From assembly GCF_003837805.1 (NCBI RefSeq), contig NZ_RQIT01000030.1, forward strand, positions 1 to 64,000: a DNA stretch of 64,000 nt, given 5' to 3'. The translations under genes were made by a program, and so were the position numbers. Below, in pieces: positions 8,374 to 19,193 of the stretch; position 1 is the first letter of the stretch; each line of letters opens with the position of its first letter. The notes below the pieces were generated by a model. The model was given only the letters and a program-made list of their open reading frames with translations, was not told the origin of the DNA and made no database searches. The stretch comes from Bradyrhizobium sp. RP6 (GTDB lineage Bacteria > Pseudomonadota > Alphaproteobacteria > Rhizobiales > Xanthobacteraceae).

Positions 8374-9042
8374 TCAGTCGAGGCCATGCCGCAGGCTTGC
8401 TGCGGCCGCGAACGGGCCGATCACGAGGCTGACCAGCGACAGCGCGCAGAGAATCGAAAACGGCGCGCCGAAGGTCATCGGCCCGACGATCACCGCCTGC
8501 GAGGCCGCAACCCCGAAAATCAGCACTGGAATCGACAGCGGCAGCACCAGCACGGCCATCAACAGCCCGCCGCGATGCAGCGTCACCGCCAGCGCCGCGC
8601 CGATCATGCCGGTGAAGGTCAACGCCGGCGTGCCCGCCAGCAGCGTCAGCGCCACCGCGCCGGTTGCAACCATGTCGAGGTTGAGCAGCAGGCCGAGCAC
8701 GGGGGTTGCGACAATCAGCGGCAGGCCGGCGGCCAGCCAATGCGCCAGCGCCTTGGCGGCACAGGCGAGTTCCAGCGGCGTCCGGCTCATCGTGATCAGG
8801 TCGAGCGAGCCGTCCTCGTGGTCGGCCATGAACAGCCGGTCCAGGGTGAGCAGGCTCGCCAAGAGCGCGCCGAGCCACAGGATCGCCGGCCCGAGCCGCG
8901 ACAGCAGCGCCAGATCCGGCCCGACCGCGAACGGCATCAGCACCACCACGGTCAGGAAGAACAAGACCCCGATCAGCGCCCCGCCGCCGACGCGTAGCGC
9001 GATCCTGATGTCCCGGCGGATGAGGGCGGCAAGGGCGGTCAT
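8374..9042 (-). CDS. ccmB: Haem exporter protein CcmB
   Basis: Membrane subunit of the CcmAB ABC complex that powers release of holo-CcmE from CcmC. 222 residues with six hydrophobic segments; MTALAALIRRDIRIALRVGG is the expected cytosolic N-terminus. The open frame reaches 9099, but the ATG at 9042 is preceded by AAAGGG and matches the family start, so it is preferred. Separated from ccmA by about 280 bases that hold a palindromic element. cycW in Bradyrhizobium. Confidence 0.94.
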   Translation of the reverse strand: MTALAALIRRDIRIALRVGGGALIGVLFFLTVVVLMPFAVGPDLALLSRLGPAILWLGALLASLLTLDRLFMADHEDGSLDLITMSRTPLELACAAKALAHWLAAGLPLIVATPVLGLLLNLDMVATGAVALTLLAGTPALTFTGMIGAALAVTLHRGGLLMAVLVLPLSIPVLIFGVAASQAVIVGPMTFGAPFSILCALSLVSLVIGPFAAAASLRHGLD

Positions 9043-9082
9043 GGGGTGGCCCTTTGGCCAGTGAAGTCGTCTTGTGAGCCCA

Positions 9083-9310
9083 GCTCCCGCCTTCGGCAAA
9101 CTGCGCTCCCTCCCCCCTTGTGGGGGAGGGCGGGGGAGAGGGGTAGCCCCGGGCGAGGTGCTTGCTCAGGGCTATCTTCCAGCAACAGAACGCCCACTTT
9201 TCCAACGCAAGAATCGAGAGAGCGCGTCGTGTGGCACCCCCCTCCCTGACCCTCCCCCACAAGGGGGGAGGGAACGGAGAGAGCGGAGCTTGGGCATTCG
9301 GAAAGCTGAG
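9083..9310. repeat. Long inverted repeat, type E, between ccmA and ccmB
   Basis: The left part has CTTCGGCAAACTGCGCTCCCTCCCCCCTTGTGGGGGAGGG, and the right part an inverted copy containing CCTCCCCCACAAGGGGGGAGGG then GGAGAGAGCGGAGCTTGGGCATTCGG. About 110 bases lie between the arms, so a stem spanning some 230 bases is possible, with smaller hairpins inside each arm. No gene is visible in 9043-9322. Confidence 0.75.
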
Positions 9311-9322
9311 GGTGCATCGAAA

Positions 9323-9949
9323 TCACGCCACACCCCCGATCCGCAGCTCCCGCGCTTCGATCCCGAGCGGGGCGTGGGTCGCCGCGATGATCATGCCACC
9401 GCCGGCGAGATGATCGCGCATCAGGCCGCCGAACATGTCCTGGCCGGCCACATCAAGCGCGTTGGTCGGCTCGTCCAGCAGCCAGACCGGCCGGCGGACC
9501 GTCAGCAGGCGGGCCAGCGAGAGCCGGCGGCGCTGGCCGGCCGACAGGAATCCGGCAGGCAGATGGGTGGCGTGGTCGAGGCCGACGGTGGCGAGGGTCG
9601 CGGCGGCGTCGCCGCGCTCGCCGCCCAGGAAAGCGGCCCAGAATGACAGGTTTTCGGCCACGGTAAGGGCCGGCTTCAGGGCATCGCGATGGCCGAGATA
9701 GTGGCACTGCTCCGGCACCGTCAGCTCGGCATCGCCCCCGTCCAGTTCGATCGTTCCGCCGGCGGGAACGAGCAGGCCCGCAATCAGCCGCAGCAGCGAC
9801 GTCTTGCCCGAGCCGTTGCGACCCATCACCGCGACGGCTTCGCCCGAGGCGGCCGTGAAACCGAGGCCGGCGAACACCTCGCGTCCGCCCCGCACGCATC
9901 TGAGCCCATGACCGGAAAGCCGCATCTCGCCTCGTTTCAACCCGCTCAA
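9323..9949 (-). CDS. ccmA: Haem exporter ATP-binding protein CcmA
   Basis: ATPase of the CcmAB complex in cytochrome c maturation system I. The Walker A GRNGSGKT is at residues 43-50, the ABC signature is LSAGQRRRL, and Walker B is VWLLDEPT. 208 residues is normal. The ATG at 9949 (MSGLKRGEMRL) or the internal ATG at 9925 (MRLSGHGLRC) could be the start. First gene of the ccm operon, divergent from acnA with about 215 bases between. cycV in Bradyrhizobium. Confidence 0.94.
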   Translation of the reverse strand: MSGLKRGEMRLSGHGLRCVRGGREVFAGLGFTAASGEAVAVMGRNGSGKTSLLRLIAGLLVPAGGTIELDGGDAELTVPEQCHYLGHRDALKPALTVAENLSFWAAFLGGERGDAAATLATVGLDHATHLPAGFLSAGQRRRLSLARLLTVRRPVWLLDEPTNALDVAGQDMFGGLMRDHLAGGGMIIAATHAPLGIEARELRIGGVA

Positions 9950-10127
9950 AGCCAGGCCTCAGGAAAACTTGGGGTAGCGCATGGGAATTTTTGGCTCGCG
10001 GATTGCTGCGGCACGATTGTGGCTGTGGCGGCGCCGTTAGAAAGCTTCTATAAGCCCGGAACTACTTGATGCAGCAACTCAACCTGCCCCTGCAAGCGGC
10101 CCAGCCTGATACGCTGACGGTGTTAAA

Positions 10128-10143
10128 ATACCCTGCCGGGTAT
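10128..10143. promoter_or_regulatory. Inverted repeat in the acnA leader, candidate operator
   Basis: ATACCC-TGCC-GGGTAT, a perfect 6-base inverted repeat with a 4-base spacer, 23 bases before the acnA start. It is in an otherwise unstructured gap (9950-10166) between ccmA and acnA, and could be a regulator site or a short leader hairpin. Confidence 0.35.
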
Positions 10144-10166
10144 AGCTAACAATTGGGATCTCCTAC

Positions 10167-12887
<2,721 letters not shown>

Positions 12888-12937
12888 GCGCGGATTTGTG
12901 AACGATGGCTCACTGCGAAGTGAGTAGAAGCCTAAAC

Positions 12938-12964
12938 GAAGGCGGCCTATCAAAGGCCGCCTTC
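12938..12964 (+). terminator. Hairpin downstream of acnA
   Basis: GAAGGCGGCC-TATCAAA-GGCCGCCTTC is a perfect 10-base stem with a 7-base loop, 51 bases after the acnA stop. The following sequence (GCGCGTTTGCGG) is only weakly T-rich, so it may act as a terminator or as a 3' stabiliser. Confidence 0.7.
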
Positions 12965-13120
12965 GCGCGTTTGCGGTACGCTTCAGATGGGCCCGCCCGG
13001 CGGAAGACCGTCCCTTGGACGGTTGCCTGGACGGATGAACGTACCGCGCCCCGTAAGACTACGGTGACCATCCGGCGATAAGATTCCCCTTCCCACGAGC
13101 AATGGTGTGCGGCGTTCGAC

Positions 13121-13897
13121 ATGACGACAATGACGGCTTCTCATCTGATTTCGCGCTGGTCCAGTGCCCTCTGGTCGGGAGCTTTCGGCATCTGCGCGAT
13201 CATCGCCGTCATGCGTCCCGCTCACGCTGATCCCCGCGCCGTTGTTGAATTGTTTACCTCGCAGGGCTGCTCGTCCTGCCCGCCCGCCGACCAGATTATC
13301 GGCGATCTCTCGAAAGACCCGTCGATCATCGCGTTGAGCATGCCGATCGATTATTGGGACTATCTCGGCTGGAAAGACACGCTGGCGGACTCTCGCTTCT
13401 CGGCACGGCAGCGTGCCTATTCGCGCATGCGCGGCGATCGCGAGGTCTACACGCCGCAGGCCGTCGTCAACGGCTCCACGCATGTCATCGGCAGCGATCG
13501 CGCCGGCATCGAGAATGCGATCGGCAAGACCGACAAGGGCAGTGGCGTGATGACCGTGCCGGTGACGATGTCTCTGTCGGGCAAGCACATCAACGTCTCG
13601 GTGGCCGCAAGCAAGGAGCCTGCGGTCTCGCACGGCGAGGTCTGGATCTGCTCGATCGCCAAGTCGGTGCCGATCGCGATCACCCGCGGCGAGAATCGCG
13701 GACAGCAGGTCACCTATCACAACGTGGTGCGCAACCTGCTCAAGGTCGGCGATTGGACCGGCCGTCCGGAAAGCTGGTCGGTGCCGATCGAGAACCTCAC
13801 GCGCGATGGCGTCGACGGCGCGGTGGTCTATGTCCAGGATGGCAGCCGGGAGAAGCCCGGCCCGATGCTGGGCGCGGCTTATACGTCGCTGCATTGA
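13121..13897 (+). CDS. Periplasmic DUF1223 thioredoxin-like protein
   Basis: Secreted protein of 258 residues. A signal peptide ends near AHADP (residue 37). The mature part opens VVELFTSQGCSSCPPAD, the DUF1223 hallmark with a CSSC redox-like pair in a thioredoxin-type fold, followed by MPIDYWDYLGWKDT and YTPQAVVNG. Function is unknown; family members are described only as thioredoxin-like. The preceding ATG options (MTTM...) leave a slightly long n-region; a start a few codons later is possible. Stands alone between acnA and a repeat element. Confidence 0.88.
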   Translation: MTTMTASHLISRWSSALWSGAFGICAIIAVMRPAHADPRAVVELFTSQGCSSCPPADQIIGDLSKDPSIIALSMPIDYWDYLGWKDTLADSRFSARQRAYSRMRGDREVYTPQAVVNGSTHVIGSDRAGIENAIGKTDKGSGVMTVPVTMSLSGKHINVSVAASKEPAVSHGEVWICSIAKSVPIAITRGENRGQQVTYHNVVRNLLKVGDWTGRPESWSVPIENLTRDGVDGAVVYVQDGSREKPGPMLGAAYTSLH

Positions 13898-13920
13898 TTT
13901 TCTAGCGCCGCACTCTGCTG

Positions 13921-14041
13921 TTCCGGGGCGCGCCTGTTGGCGCGAACCCGGAATCCATTTCTCAGCTTGTGTGATGGTAGATGGGATTCTCAGGTGCGCA
14001 ATTGCGGACCAAAGTTCGCGCTTCGCGTGCCCCGGAATGAC
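13921..14041. repeat. Palindromic intergenic element, type A
   Basis: The left arm TTCCGGGGCGCGCC...CGAACCCGGAATCC and right arm ending GTGCCCCGGAATGAC are inverted copies; the centre carries CAGGTGCGCAATTGCGGACC. Other type A copies are at 22695, 38696, 45907 and 53954. Confidence 0.8.
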
Positions 14042-14065
14042 AACGTGCCGGACACATCCCGACAC

Positions 14066-14100
14066 AAACAAAAAAGGACCAACTTGCGTTGGCCCTCCTT
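14066..14100 (-). terminator. Intrinsic terminator of the sRNA candidate
   Basis: Minus strand: AAGGA-GGG-CCAAC, loop GCAA, GTTGG-TCCTT, then a run of T including TTTTTTGTTTG. Stem of 10 pairs with a 3-base bulge and a GNRA tetraloop. No protein gene on this strand ends nearby, so it points to an RNA gene upstream. Confidence 0.8.
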
Positions 14101-14182
14101 GCCGTGCGTACAGACCCGATCCTGTTCGACCCCGGGGGGCTGGGGGCTGAGGAATCCGGAACCGAAAGGACCGGGTCAACGC
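14066..14182 (-). ncRNA. Candidate small RNA, minus strand, with intrinsic terminator
   Basis: On the minus strand, a 4-base stem GCGT/ACGC (14182-14179 with 14109-14106) continues into a 10-base stem GACCCGGTCC/GGATCGGGTC (14177-14168 with 14122-14113). One pair is G-U on the minus strand but an A-C mismatch on the plus strand, which favours minus-strand transcription. About 45 bases with GC-rich runs lie between the arms. The structure is followed directly by a terminator hairpin and six U. No open frame fits. It resembles no RNA family I can name; the estimated length is near 117 nucleotides, and the 5' end is a guess. Confidence 0.55.
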
Positions 14183-14439
14183 ACAGGACTCTTTATCGCA
14201 GTGCAGGGCGGCAGGCGGTGGGCGGAAAAGCGGCGATACTATGATTCCTGCTAACGATCCCGTGACGGTTTGCCGCGACAGAGTTCCACCCTTGCGTGTG
14301 TTCCGCCTCGCAGCCGATTCGATGGGTTGAGCCCCTTGCGGCGCGGAACGGTTGGCGCAATCATGCAATTGTCATGAGCGCGGCTCCGCGGACGGTCTTC
14401 GCCGACGCGTTCATGTCTTGCGATGAGGAGGCGCTTCCC

Positions 14440-14811
14440 ATGAGCCTGATGTCGGAGGATGCCGATCCGAGCGAGCAGCGCGCGGCGGCGCGCCCCGCCG
14501 CTGCGAATGCGCAGCCGAACCGGGTGACGTTCAACCGGCTCGAGCTGCACCGGATCCTCAATCTCTACGGCCGCATGGTCGCCGACGGCGAGTGGCGCGA
14601 CTACGCCATCGACTTCCTGAAGGACCGCGCCGTGTTCTCGGTCTATCGCCGCGCCTCGGAAGTACCGATCTATCGCATCGAGAAGGACCCGCGGCTTGCG
14701 CGCAAGCAGGGCATGTACAGCGTGATCTCGGCGACCGGGCTGATCCTGCGCCGCGGCCACGAGCTGGAACGGGTGTTGCTGGTGATCGATCGGAAGCTGG
14801 CGGTGGTGTGA
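14440..14811 (+). CDS. DUF2794 domain-containing protein
   Basis: Small cytosolic alphaproteobacterial protein, 123 residues, function unknown. The conserved core runs from VTFNRLELHRILNLYGRMVADGEWRDYAIDF through VFSVYRRASEVPIYRIEKDP to GHELERVLLVID. The open frame extends upstream to 14296, but GAGGAG at 14425-14430 is 9 bases before the ATG at 14440 and decides the start. Ends 9 bases before the convergent acetyltransferase gene. Confidence 0.85.
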   Translation: MSLMSEDADPSEQRAAARPAAANAQPNRVTFNRLELHRILNLYGRMVADGEWRDYAIDFLKDRAVFSVYRRASEVPIYRIEKDPRLARKQGMYSVISATGLILRRGHELERVLLVIDRKLAVV

Positions 14812-14820
14812 CGACCTGCC

Positions 14821-15351
14821 CTACTTCTCCGGCACCGTGCTTGCGCCTTCGCCGAGGTCGCGCTGCATCATCACCGTGTCCAGCCAGCGGCCGAATTTCA
14901 GCCCGACACTGGGATGCGTGCCGATCATCTTGAAGCCGGCCCTGGTGTGCACGCCGATCGATCCGGCATTGGCGGAATCGCCGATCACGGCGATCATCTG
15001 GCGGAAGCCGCGCGCCTCGCATTCAGTGATCAGCCGTTCCAGCAGCTTTGAGCCGACACCGCGGCGGTGGAAGGAGGGATCGAGATAGATCGAGTTCTCC
15101 ACCGTGAAGCGATAGGCCGGCCGCGGCCGGTAGGCGCCGGCATAGGCATAGCCGGCGATCCTGCCGTCGAGCATGGCGACGAGATAGGGATAGCCGCCGT
15201 CGATCAGCGCGCGGTAGCGACGCGTCATCTCGGCGAGGTCGGGCGGCTCCAGCTCGAACGTCGCCGTGCCCTCGCGGACGGCCTGCTGGTAGATGGCGGT
15301 GATGGCGGGAAGGTCGGCCTCTGTGGTGGGCCTGATTTCGGGTGCGAACAT
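14821..15351 (-). CDS. GNAT acetyltransferase, phosphinothricin-acetyltransferase-like
   Basis: Acetyl-CoA-dependent N-acetyltransferase of 176 residues. MFAPEIRPTTEADLPAITAIY is the usual N-terminus; the acetyl-CoA binding motif is FHRRGVGSKLLE near residues 94-105; ENSIYLD and AGFKMIGTHPSVGLKFGRWLDTVMMQRDL match the PAT/Bar/YncA branch, whose members act on phosphinothricin, methionine sulfoximine or similar amino-acid analogues. The actual substrate is not shown by sequence. Confidence 0.86.
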   Translation of the reverse strand: MFAPEIRPTTEADLPAITAIYQQAVREGTATFELEPPDLAEMTRRYRALIDGGYPYLVAMLDGRIAGYAYAGAYRPRPAYRFTVENSIYLDPSFHRRGVGSKLLERLITECEARGFRQMIAVIGDSANAGSIGVHTRAGFKMIGTHPSVGLKFGRWLDTVMMQRDLGEGASTVPEK

Positions 15352-15409
15352 GGCGGCAAGATTAAAGTCTTCCCGCGGCTGCCGGAAGGGGCTCCGCCGC
15401 TTCCACCTC

Positions 15410-15484
15410 CGTCATTGGAGCGAAGCAATCCAGAAATGCATCCGCGGAGGGACTCTGGATTGCTTCGCTGCGCTCGCAATGACG
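15410..15484. repeat. Palindromic intergenic element, type B
   Basis: CGTCATTGGAGCGAAGCAATCCAG on the left, CTGGATTGCTTCGCTGCGCTCGCAATGACG on the right, inverted, separated by about 20 bases. Closely similar copies are at 56350-56435 and 60126-60211. Confidence 0.85.
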
Positions 15485-15507
15485 GGGAGGGGATCACGGA
15501 CCCAAAC

Positions 15508-15534
15508 AAAAACCCCGGCCTTTCGGCCGGGGTT
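15508..15534 (-). terminator. Intrinsic terminator of the Bax-inhibitor-1 gene
   Basis: Minus strand AACCCCGGCC-GAAA-GGCCGGGGTT followed by TTTGTTTG: a perfect 10-base stem with a GNRA loop and a T-rich tail, 28 bases after the stop codon at 15562. Confidence 0.92.
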
Positions 15535-15561
15535 CGTGTCCGTTCTCTCTCGTCGTTGCGC

Positions 15562-16353
15562 TTACTCGCGCTGGCCGAGCAGCTGCAGCAGCAGCGTGAA
15601 CAGGTTGATGAAGTTCAGGTACAGCGACAGCGCGCCGGTGATGGCCGCACGCTCTGCGATGTCACCGCCGGCCGAGGCGTAGCCGTAGATGTAGTCGTTC
15701 TTCAGCCGCTGGGTGTCCCAGGCGGTGAGGCCCGAGAACACCAGCACGCCGACCACCGACACGATGAACTGCAGCATCGAGCTGGCCAGGAACAGGTTCA
15801 CCAGGCTGGCGAGGACGATGCCGATCAGGCCCATGAACAGGAACGAACCCATCCCGGTCAGGTCACGCTTGGTGGTGTAGCCGTAGAGGCTCAGCGCACC
15901 GAAGGTCGCCGCGGTGATGAAGAACACCCGCACGATCGAGGTGTGCGTGAACACCAGGAAGATCGACGACAGCGAGATGCCCATCAGCGCCGAGAACACC
16001 CAGAACAGGATCTGGGCGGTCGAGGGGGCGAGACGGTTGATGCCCGCCGAGATCACGAACACCATCGCGAGCGGCGCGAGCATGAACAGCCACTTCAGGG
16101 GGCTGACGAACATGGCGTAGCCGAACGGCGTCAGGAACAGCTTGCCGACGCGGACCGCTTCCGGGGTCGGAACGTCGGTCACGGCGGCCATGTAGACGCC
16201 GAGGGCGGCAAGGCCAGTGATGGCCAGGCCAATGGTCATGTAGTTGTAGATGCGCAGCATGTAGGCGCGCAGGCCGGCATCGACCGTCGCGGCGTCAACG
16301 CGCCCGGCGGCCCTGCCGAAAGGAGAAGCGTAGTTACGGTCTAGGTCCGACAT
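15562..16353 (-). CDS. Bax inhibitor-1 / YccA family membrane protein
   Basis: Seven-span inner-membrane protein, 263 residues from the chosen start. LRAYMLRIYNYMTIGLAITGLAALGVYM is the usual first part, LSSIFLVFTHTSIVRVFFITAATFGALSLYGYTTKRDLTGMGSFLFMGLIGI the family core, and the C-terminus ends LNFINLFTLLLQLLGQRE. Bacterial members (YbhL, YccA, BsYetJ) act as calcium leak channels or modulators of FtsH. The frame reaches 16398, but MSDLDRNY at 16353 after AGCGGGA matches relatives. Monocistronic with a strong terminator; the gap 16354-16622 holds nothing recognisable. Confidence 0.92.
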   Translation of the reverse strand: MSDLDRNYASPFGRAAGRVDAATVDAGLRAYMLRIYNYMTIGLAITGLAALGVYMAAVTDVPTPEAVRVGKLFLTPFGYAMFVSPLKWLFMLAPLAMVFVISAGINRLAPSTAQILFWVFSALMGISLSSIFLVFTHTSIVRVFFITAATFGALSLYGYTTKRDLTGMGSFLFMGLIGIVLASLVNLFLASSMLQFIVSVVGVLVFSGLTAWDTQRLKNDYIYGYASAGGDIAERAAITGALSLYLNFINLFTLLLQLLGQRE

Positions 16354-16622
16354 GGTCGAAATCCCGCTGGTTGGCCGGTCCGGCATGAGGGTCGCCATGC
16401 CGCCGGTTCGTCAAATTCTATCTCGGATACCGATGCCAGCCGACTAAATTTTGGCTAACAATCGGGACTCCGAACCCATTCGATATGTGGGAAACTAACA
16501 CATTCGCTGCAACCGTCCACGCGCGGCCGAATGTCGCCCTCACCCACAATCCAGACGAGCAGTCGTGGTTAATAGCAGGAATCGTGCAATTCCGCTCCCG
16601 TGCGGCGACCCGCTACATTTTG

Positions 16623-19193
16623 TCACAAATTCCGCAACACCGTCGCGGGCTTTTTGTTCAGCGCCAGCAGCGTGCCGGCGAGGCCGAGCCCGACGGTGAC
16701 GACCAGCGCGGCCGCGACCACGCCGGCTGCGCTGCCGGCCTGCCAGACGAAGCTGAGCGTCATCAGCCGCGTCACGATCATCCAGGCCGCGATGCTGCCG
16801 GCGATCACGCCGAACACCGCGGTGGCGAGCCCGATCAGCAGGTATTCGAGGGCATAGGCGCCGAGCAGCCGCAGCCGCGTTGCGCCCAGGGTCTTCAGGA
16901 TCACCGCATCGTAGACCCGGTGGCGGTGGCCGGCTGCGAGCGCCCCGCCCAGCACCAGGATCGCCGAGATCAGGGTGACGGCACTGGCGCCGCGGATCGC
17001 CAGCGCCAGGTTGGTCACCACGGAGCCGACCGTCTCCATCACCTCGCGCACGCGCACGCTCGTCACCATCGGATAGGCGTCGGCCACCTGCTTGATGATC
17101 TTGCCGTCGCCCGCGGCATTGCCGCCGGCCTCGGTCAGCGTTGCGATATGGGTATGCGGGGCGCCTTTGAAGGCGTTCGGCGAGAAGACCAGGACGAAGT
17201 TGATGCCGAGCCCTTGCCAGTCGATGGTGCGCAGATTGCCGATTCTCGCCGGGATGTCGCGGCCGAGCACGTTGACCACGATCTCGTCGCCGAGCTTGAG
17301 GCCGAGCCCGTCGGCGATCTTCTTCTCCATCGAGACCAGCGGCGGCCCGGAATAGTCGGCGCTCCACCATTCGCCCTCGACCACCTTGGAACCTTTCGGC
17401 AGCTCGCCGGTGTAGGTCAGGCCGCGGTCGCTCTGCAGCACCCATTCGGAATCGGTCGTCGGCCTGAGTTCCTCGGCGCGGACGCCGCGCGCGGCGACGA
17501 TGCGCCCGCGCAGCATCGGCACGTCCTCGACCTTCGCGCCGGGAGCGATCTGGCGCAGATAGAGGTCGAACTGCTCGGCTTGCGCGCTCGGGATGTCGAT
17601 GAAGAAAAAGGATGGCGCCTGATCGGGCAGAGCTGCGAGGAACTGCCGGCGCAGATTGCCGTCGATCTGGGTGATGGTGACGAGCACGGCCAGCCCGAGC
17701 CCCAGCGACAGCACGACCGAGGGCGTCAGCGCGCCCGGCCGATGGATGTTGGCGATCGCCAGCCGCAGCATCGGCAGCCGCGTCCGCGGCAGCCGCCGCG
17801 CGCCTGCCATCAGCAGGGCGGCGATGCCGCGCAGCAAAACGAACACGACGATCGAGGACGCGACGAACACCGCGGCGATGCGCTTGTCGAAGGCGAGGCC
17901 GATCACGACCGCGATGAGCAGGGCGATCACGAGCCCCATGAACAGGAGATAGCCCGCGCGCGGCCGGTGCCATTCCGAGCTGATGGTGTCGCGGAACAGC
18001 GCGGCCACCGGCACGTCGTGCACGCGGCCGAGCGGCCACAGGCCGAAGGCCAGCGCGGTCAAGAGGCCGTAGACGAAGGACAGCGCGAGCTCGTCGGCAT
18101 GCACCGCCGGCACCACCGGCAGCGGGAGCAGCTTGCCGAACAGCCCAACGATCGCGAAGGGCATCGCGGCGCCGAGCACGAGGCCGATCACCGAGCCGAT
18201 GCCCGCGAGCAGAATGACCTGCGCAAGATAGATGCCGAAGACGTCGCGCCCGGTCGCGCCGACGGCCTTGAGAGCCGCGATCACCTCGAGCCGGCGGTCG
18301 ATATGGCTCTTCACGGCATTGGCGACGCCGACGCCGCCGACCAGCAGCGCCGCGAGGCCGACCAGGGTCAGGAACTGCGTGAAGCGGTTGATGTTGCGCT
18401 CGAGCTGCGGCGAGGCATTGGAGCGGCTGCGGATCTCCCAGCCGGCCTGCGGCGCGGCGTTGCGGGCGTCCGCGATGAAGGCTTCGGTGGCGCGCTCGTT
18501 GTTTGCGGTATCGGGCAGCTTGACCCGGTAGACCCAGCGCACCAGGCTGCCGGGCTGGATCAGGCCGGTGGCGCGCAAGGCCCTCTCGCTGATCAGGAAG
18601 CGTGGCCCGAAGCCGATGCCGCCGGCGAGCTTGTCGGGCTCGGCTTCGACCGTAGAGCGGATCTGGAAGGTCGCCGCGCCGATGGTGACGCGGTCGCCGG
18701 TCCTCAACGAGAGCCGCGCCAGCAACGTCGGATCGGCAGCGGCGCCGAACGCGCCGTCACGCTCGGCGAGCAGGTCGGACATCGGCAGGGGCGGCGCCAG
18801 CGTCAGCCGTCCCAGCATCGGATAGGTGTCGTCGACCGCCTTCATCTCGACCAGCGCCAGCTTGCCGTCAGCCGCGCGCGCCATGCCGCGCAACGTCGCC
18901 GCCGCCGACAGCATGCCGCGCGAGCGCAGGAAGGCGACCTCTTCAGGCTTGGCCTCGCGCTGGAACAGCACGAAGGAGACGTCGCCGCCGAGCAGCGTGC
19001 GGCCCTCGCGCGCGAGACCATCGCTCAGGCTCGCGGACACCGAGCCAACGCCGGCGATCGCCATCACGCCGAGCGCGATGCAGGCGATGAAGACATAGAA
19101 GCCGCGGAGGCCCCCGCGCAATTCGCGCAGGGCGTAGCGCAGCGACAACGCGATGCCATTGGGCTTCGCGAACGGTTCGACGGTCGCGCTCAT
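16623..19193 (-). CDS. ABC transporter permease, FtsX/MacB type (YbbP-like)
   Basis: Large permease of 856 residues working with the adjacent ATPase. Layout: N-terminal helix (about 30-52), periplasmic region, FtsX core with three helices around residues 265-400, further helices around 420-500, a second periplasmic region, and a second FtsX core with three helices near 730-840. The duplicated FtsX arrangement is typical of the YbbP branch; in Escherichia coli ybbAP sits beside tesA, and here too an arylesterase gene follows divergently. Substrate unknown; lipid, lipoprotein or peptide export is the usual suggestion. Its start overlaps the ATPase stop by 4 bases. Confidence 0.9.
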   Translation of the reverse strand: MSATVEPFAKPNGIALSLRYALRELRGGLRGFYVFIACIALGVMAIAGVGSVSASLSDGLAREGRTLLGGDVSFVLFQREAKPEEVAFLRSRGMLSAAATLRGMARAADGKLALVEMKAVDDTYPMLGRLTLAPPLPMSDLLAERDGAFGAAADPTLLARLSLRTGDRVTIGAATFQIRSTVEAEPDKLAGGIGFGPRFLISERALRATGLIQPGSLVRWVYRVKLPDTANNERATEAFIADARNAAPQAGWEIRSRSNASPQLERNINRFTQFLTLVGLAALLVGGVGVANAVKSHIDRRLEVIAALKAVGATGRDVFGIYLAQVILLAGIGSVIGLVLGAAMPFAIVGLFGKLLPLPVVPAVHADELALSFVYGLLTALAFGLWPLGRVHDVPVAALFRDTISSEWHRPRAGYLLFMGLVIALLIAVVIGLAFDKRIAAVFVASSIVVFVLLRGIAALLMAGARRLPRTRLPMLRLAIANIHRPGALTPSVVLSLGLGLAVLVTITQIDGNLRRQFLAALPDQAPSFFFIDIPSAQAEQFDLYLRQIAPGAKVEDVPMLRGRIVAARGVRAEELRPTTDSEWVLQSDRGLTYTGELPKGSKVVEGEWWSADYSGPPLVSMEKKIADGLGLKLGDEIVVNVLGRDIPARIGNLRTIDWQGLGINFVLVFSPNAFKGAPHTHIATLTEAGGNAAGDGKIIKQVADAYPMVTSVRVREVMETVGSVVTNLALAIRGASAVTLISAILVLGGALAAGHRHRVYDAVILKTLGATRLRLLGAYALEYLLIGLATAVFGVIAGSIAAWMIVTRLMTLSFVWQAGSAAGVVAAALVVTVGLGLAGTLLALNKKPATVLRNL

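Noticed and set aside
14106..14182. 77-base fold as a tRNA gene
   Set aside because: The size fits, but there is no T-arm consensus, no D-arm and no anticodon stem in the right place on either strand.
12983..14368. 461-codon open frame on the minus strand
   Set aside because: Antisense of the DUF1223 gene and crossing a repeat and the sRNA candidate; no recognisable domain.
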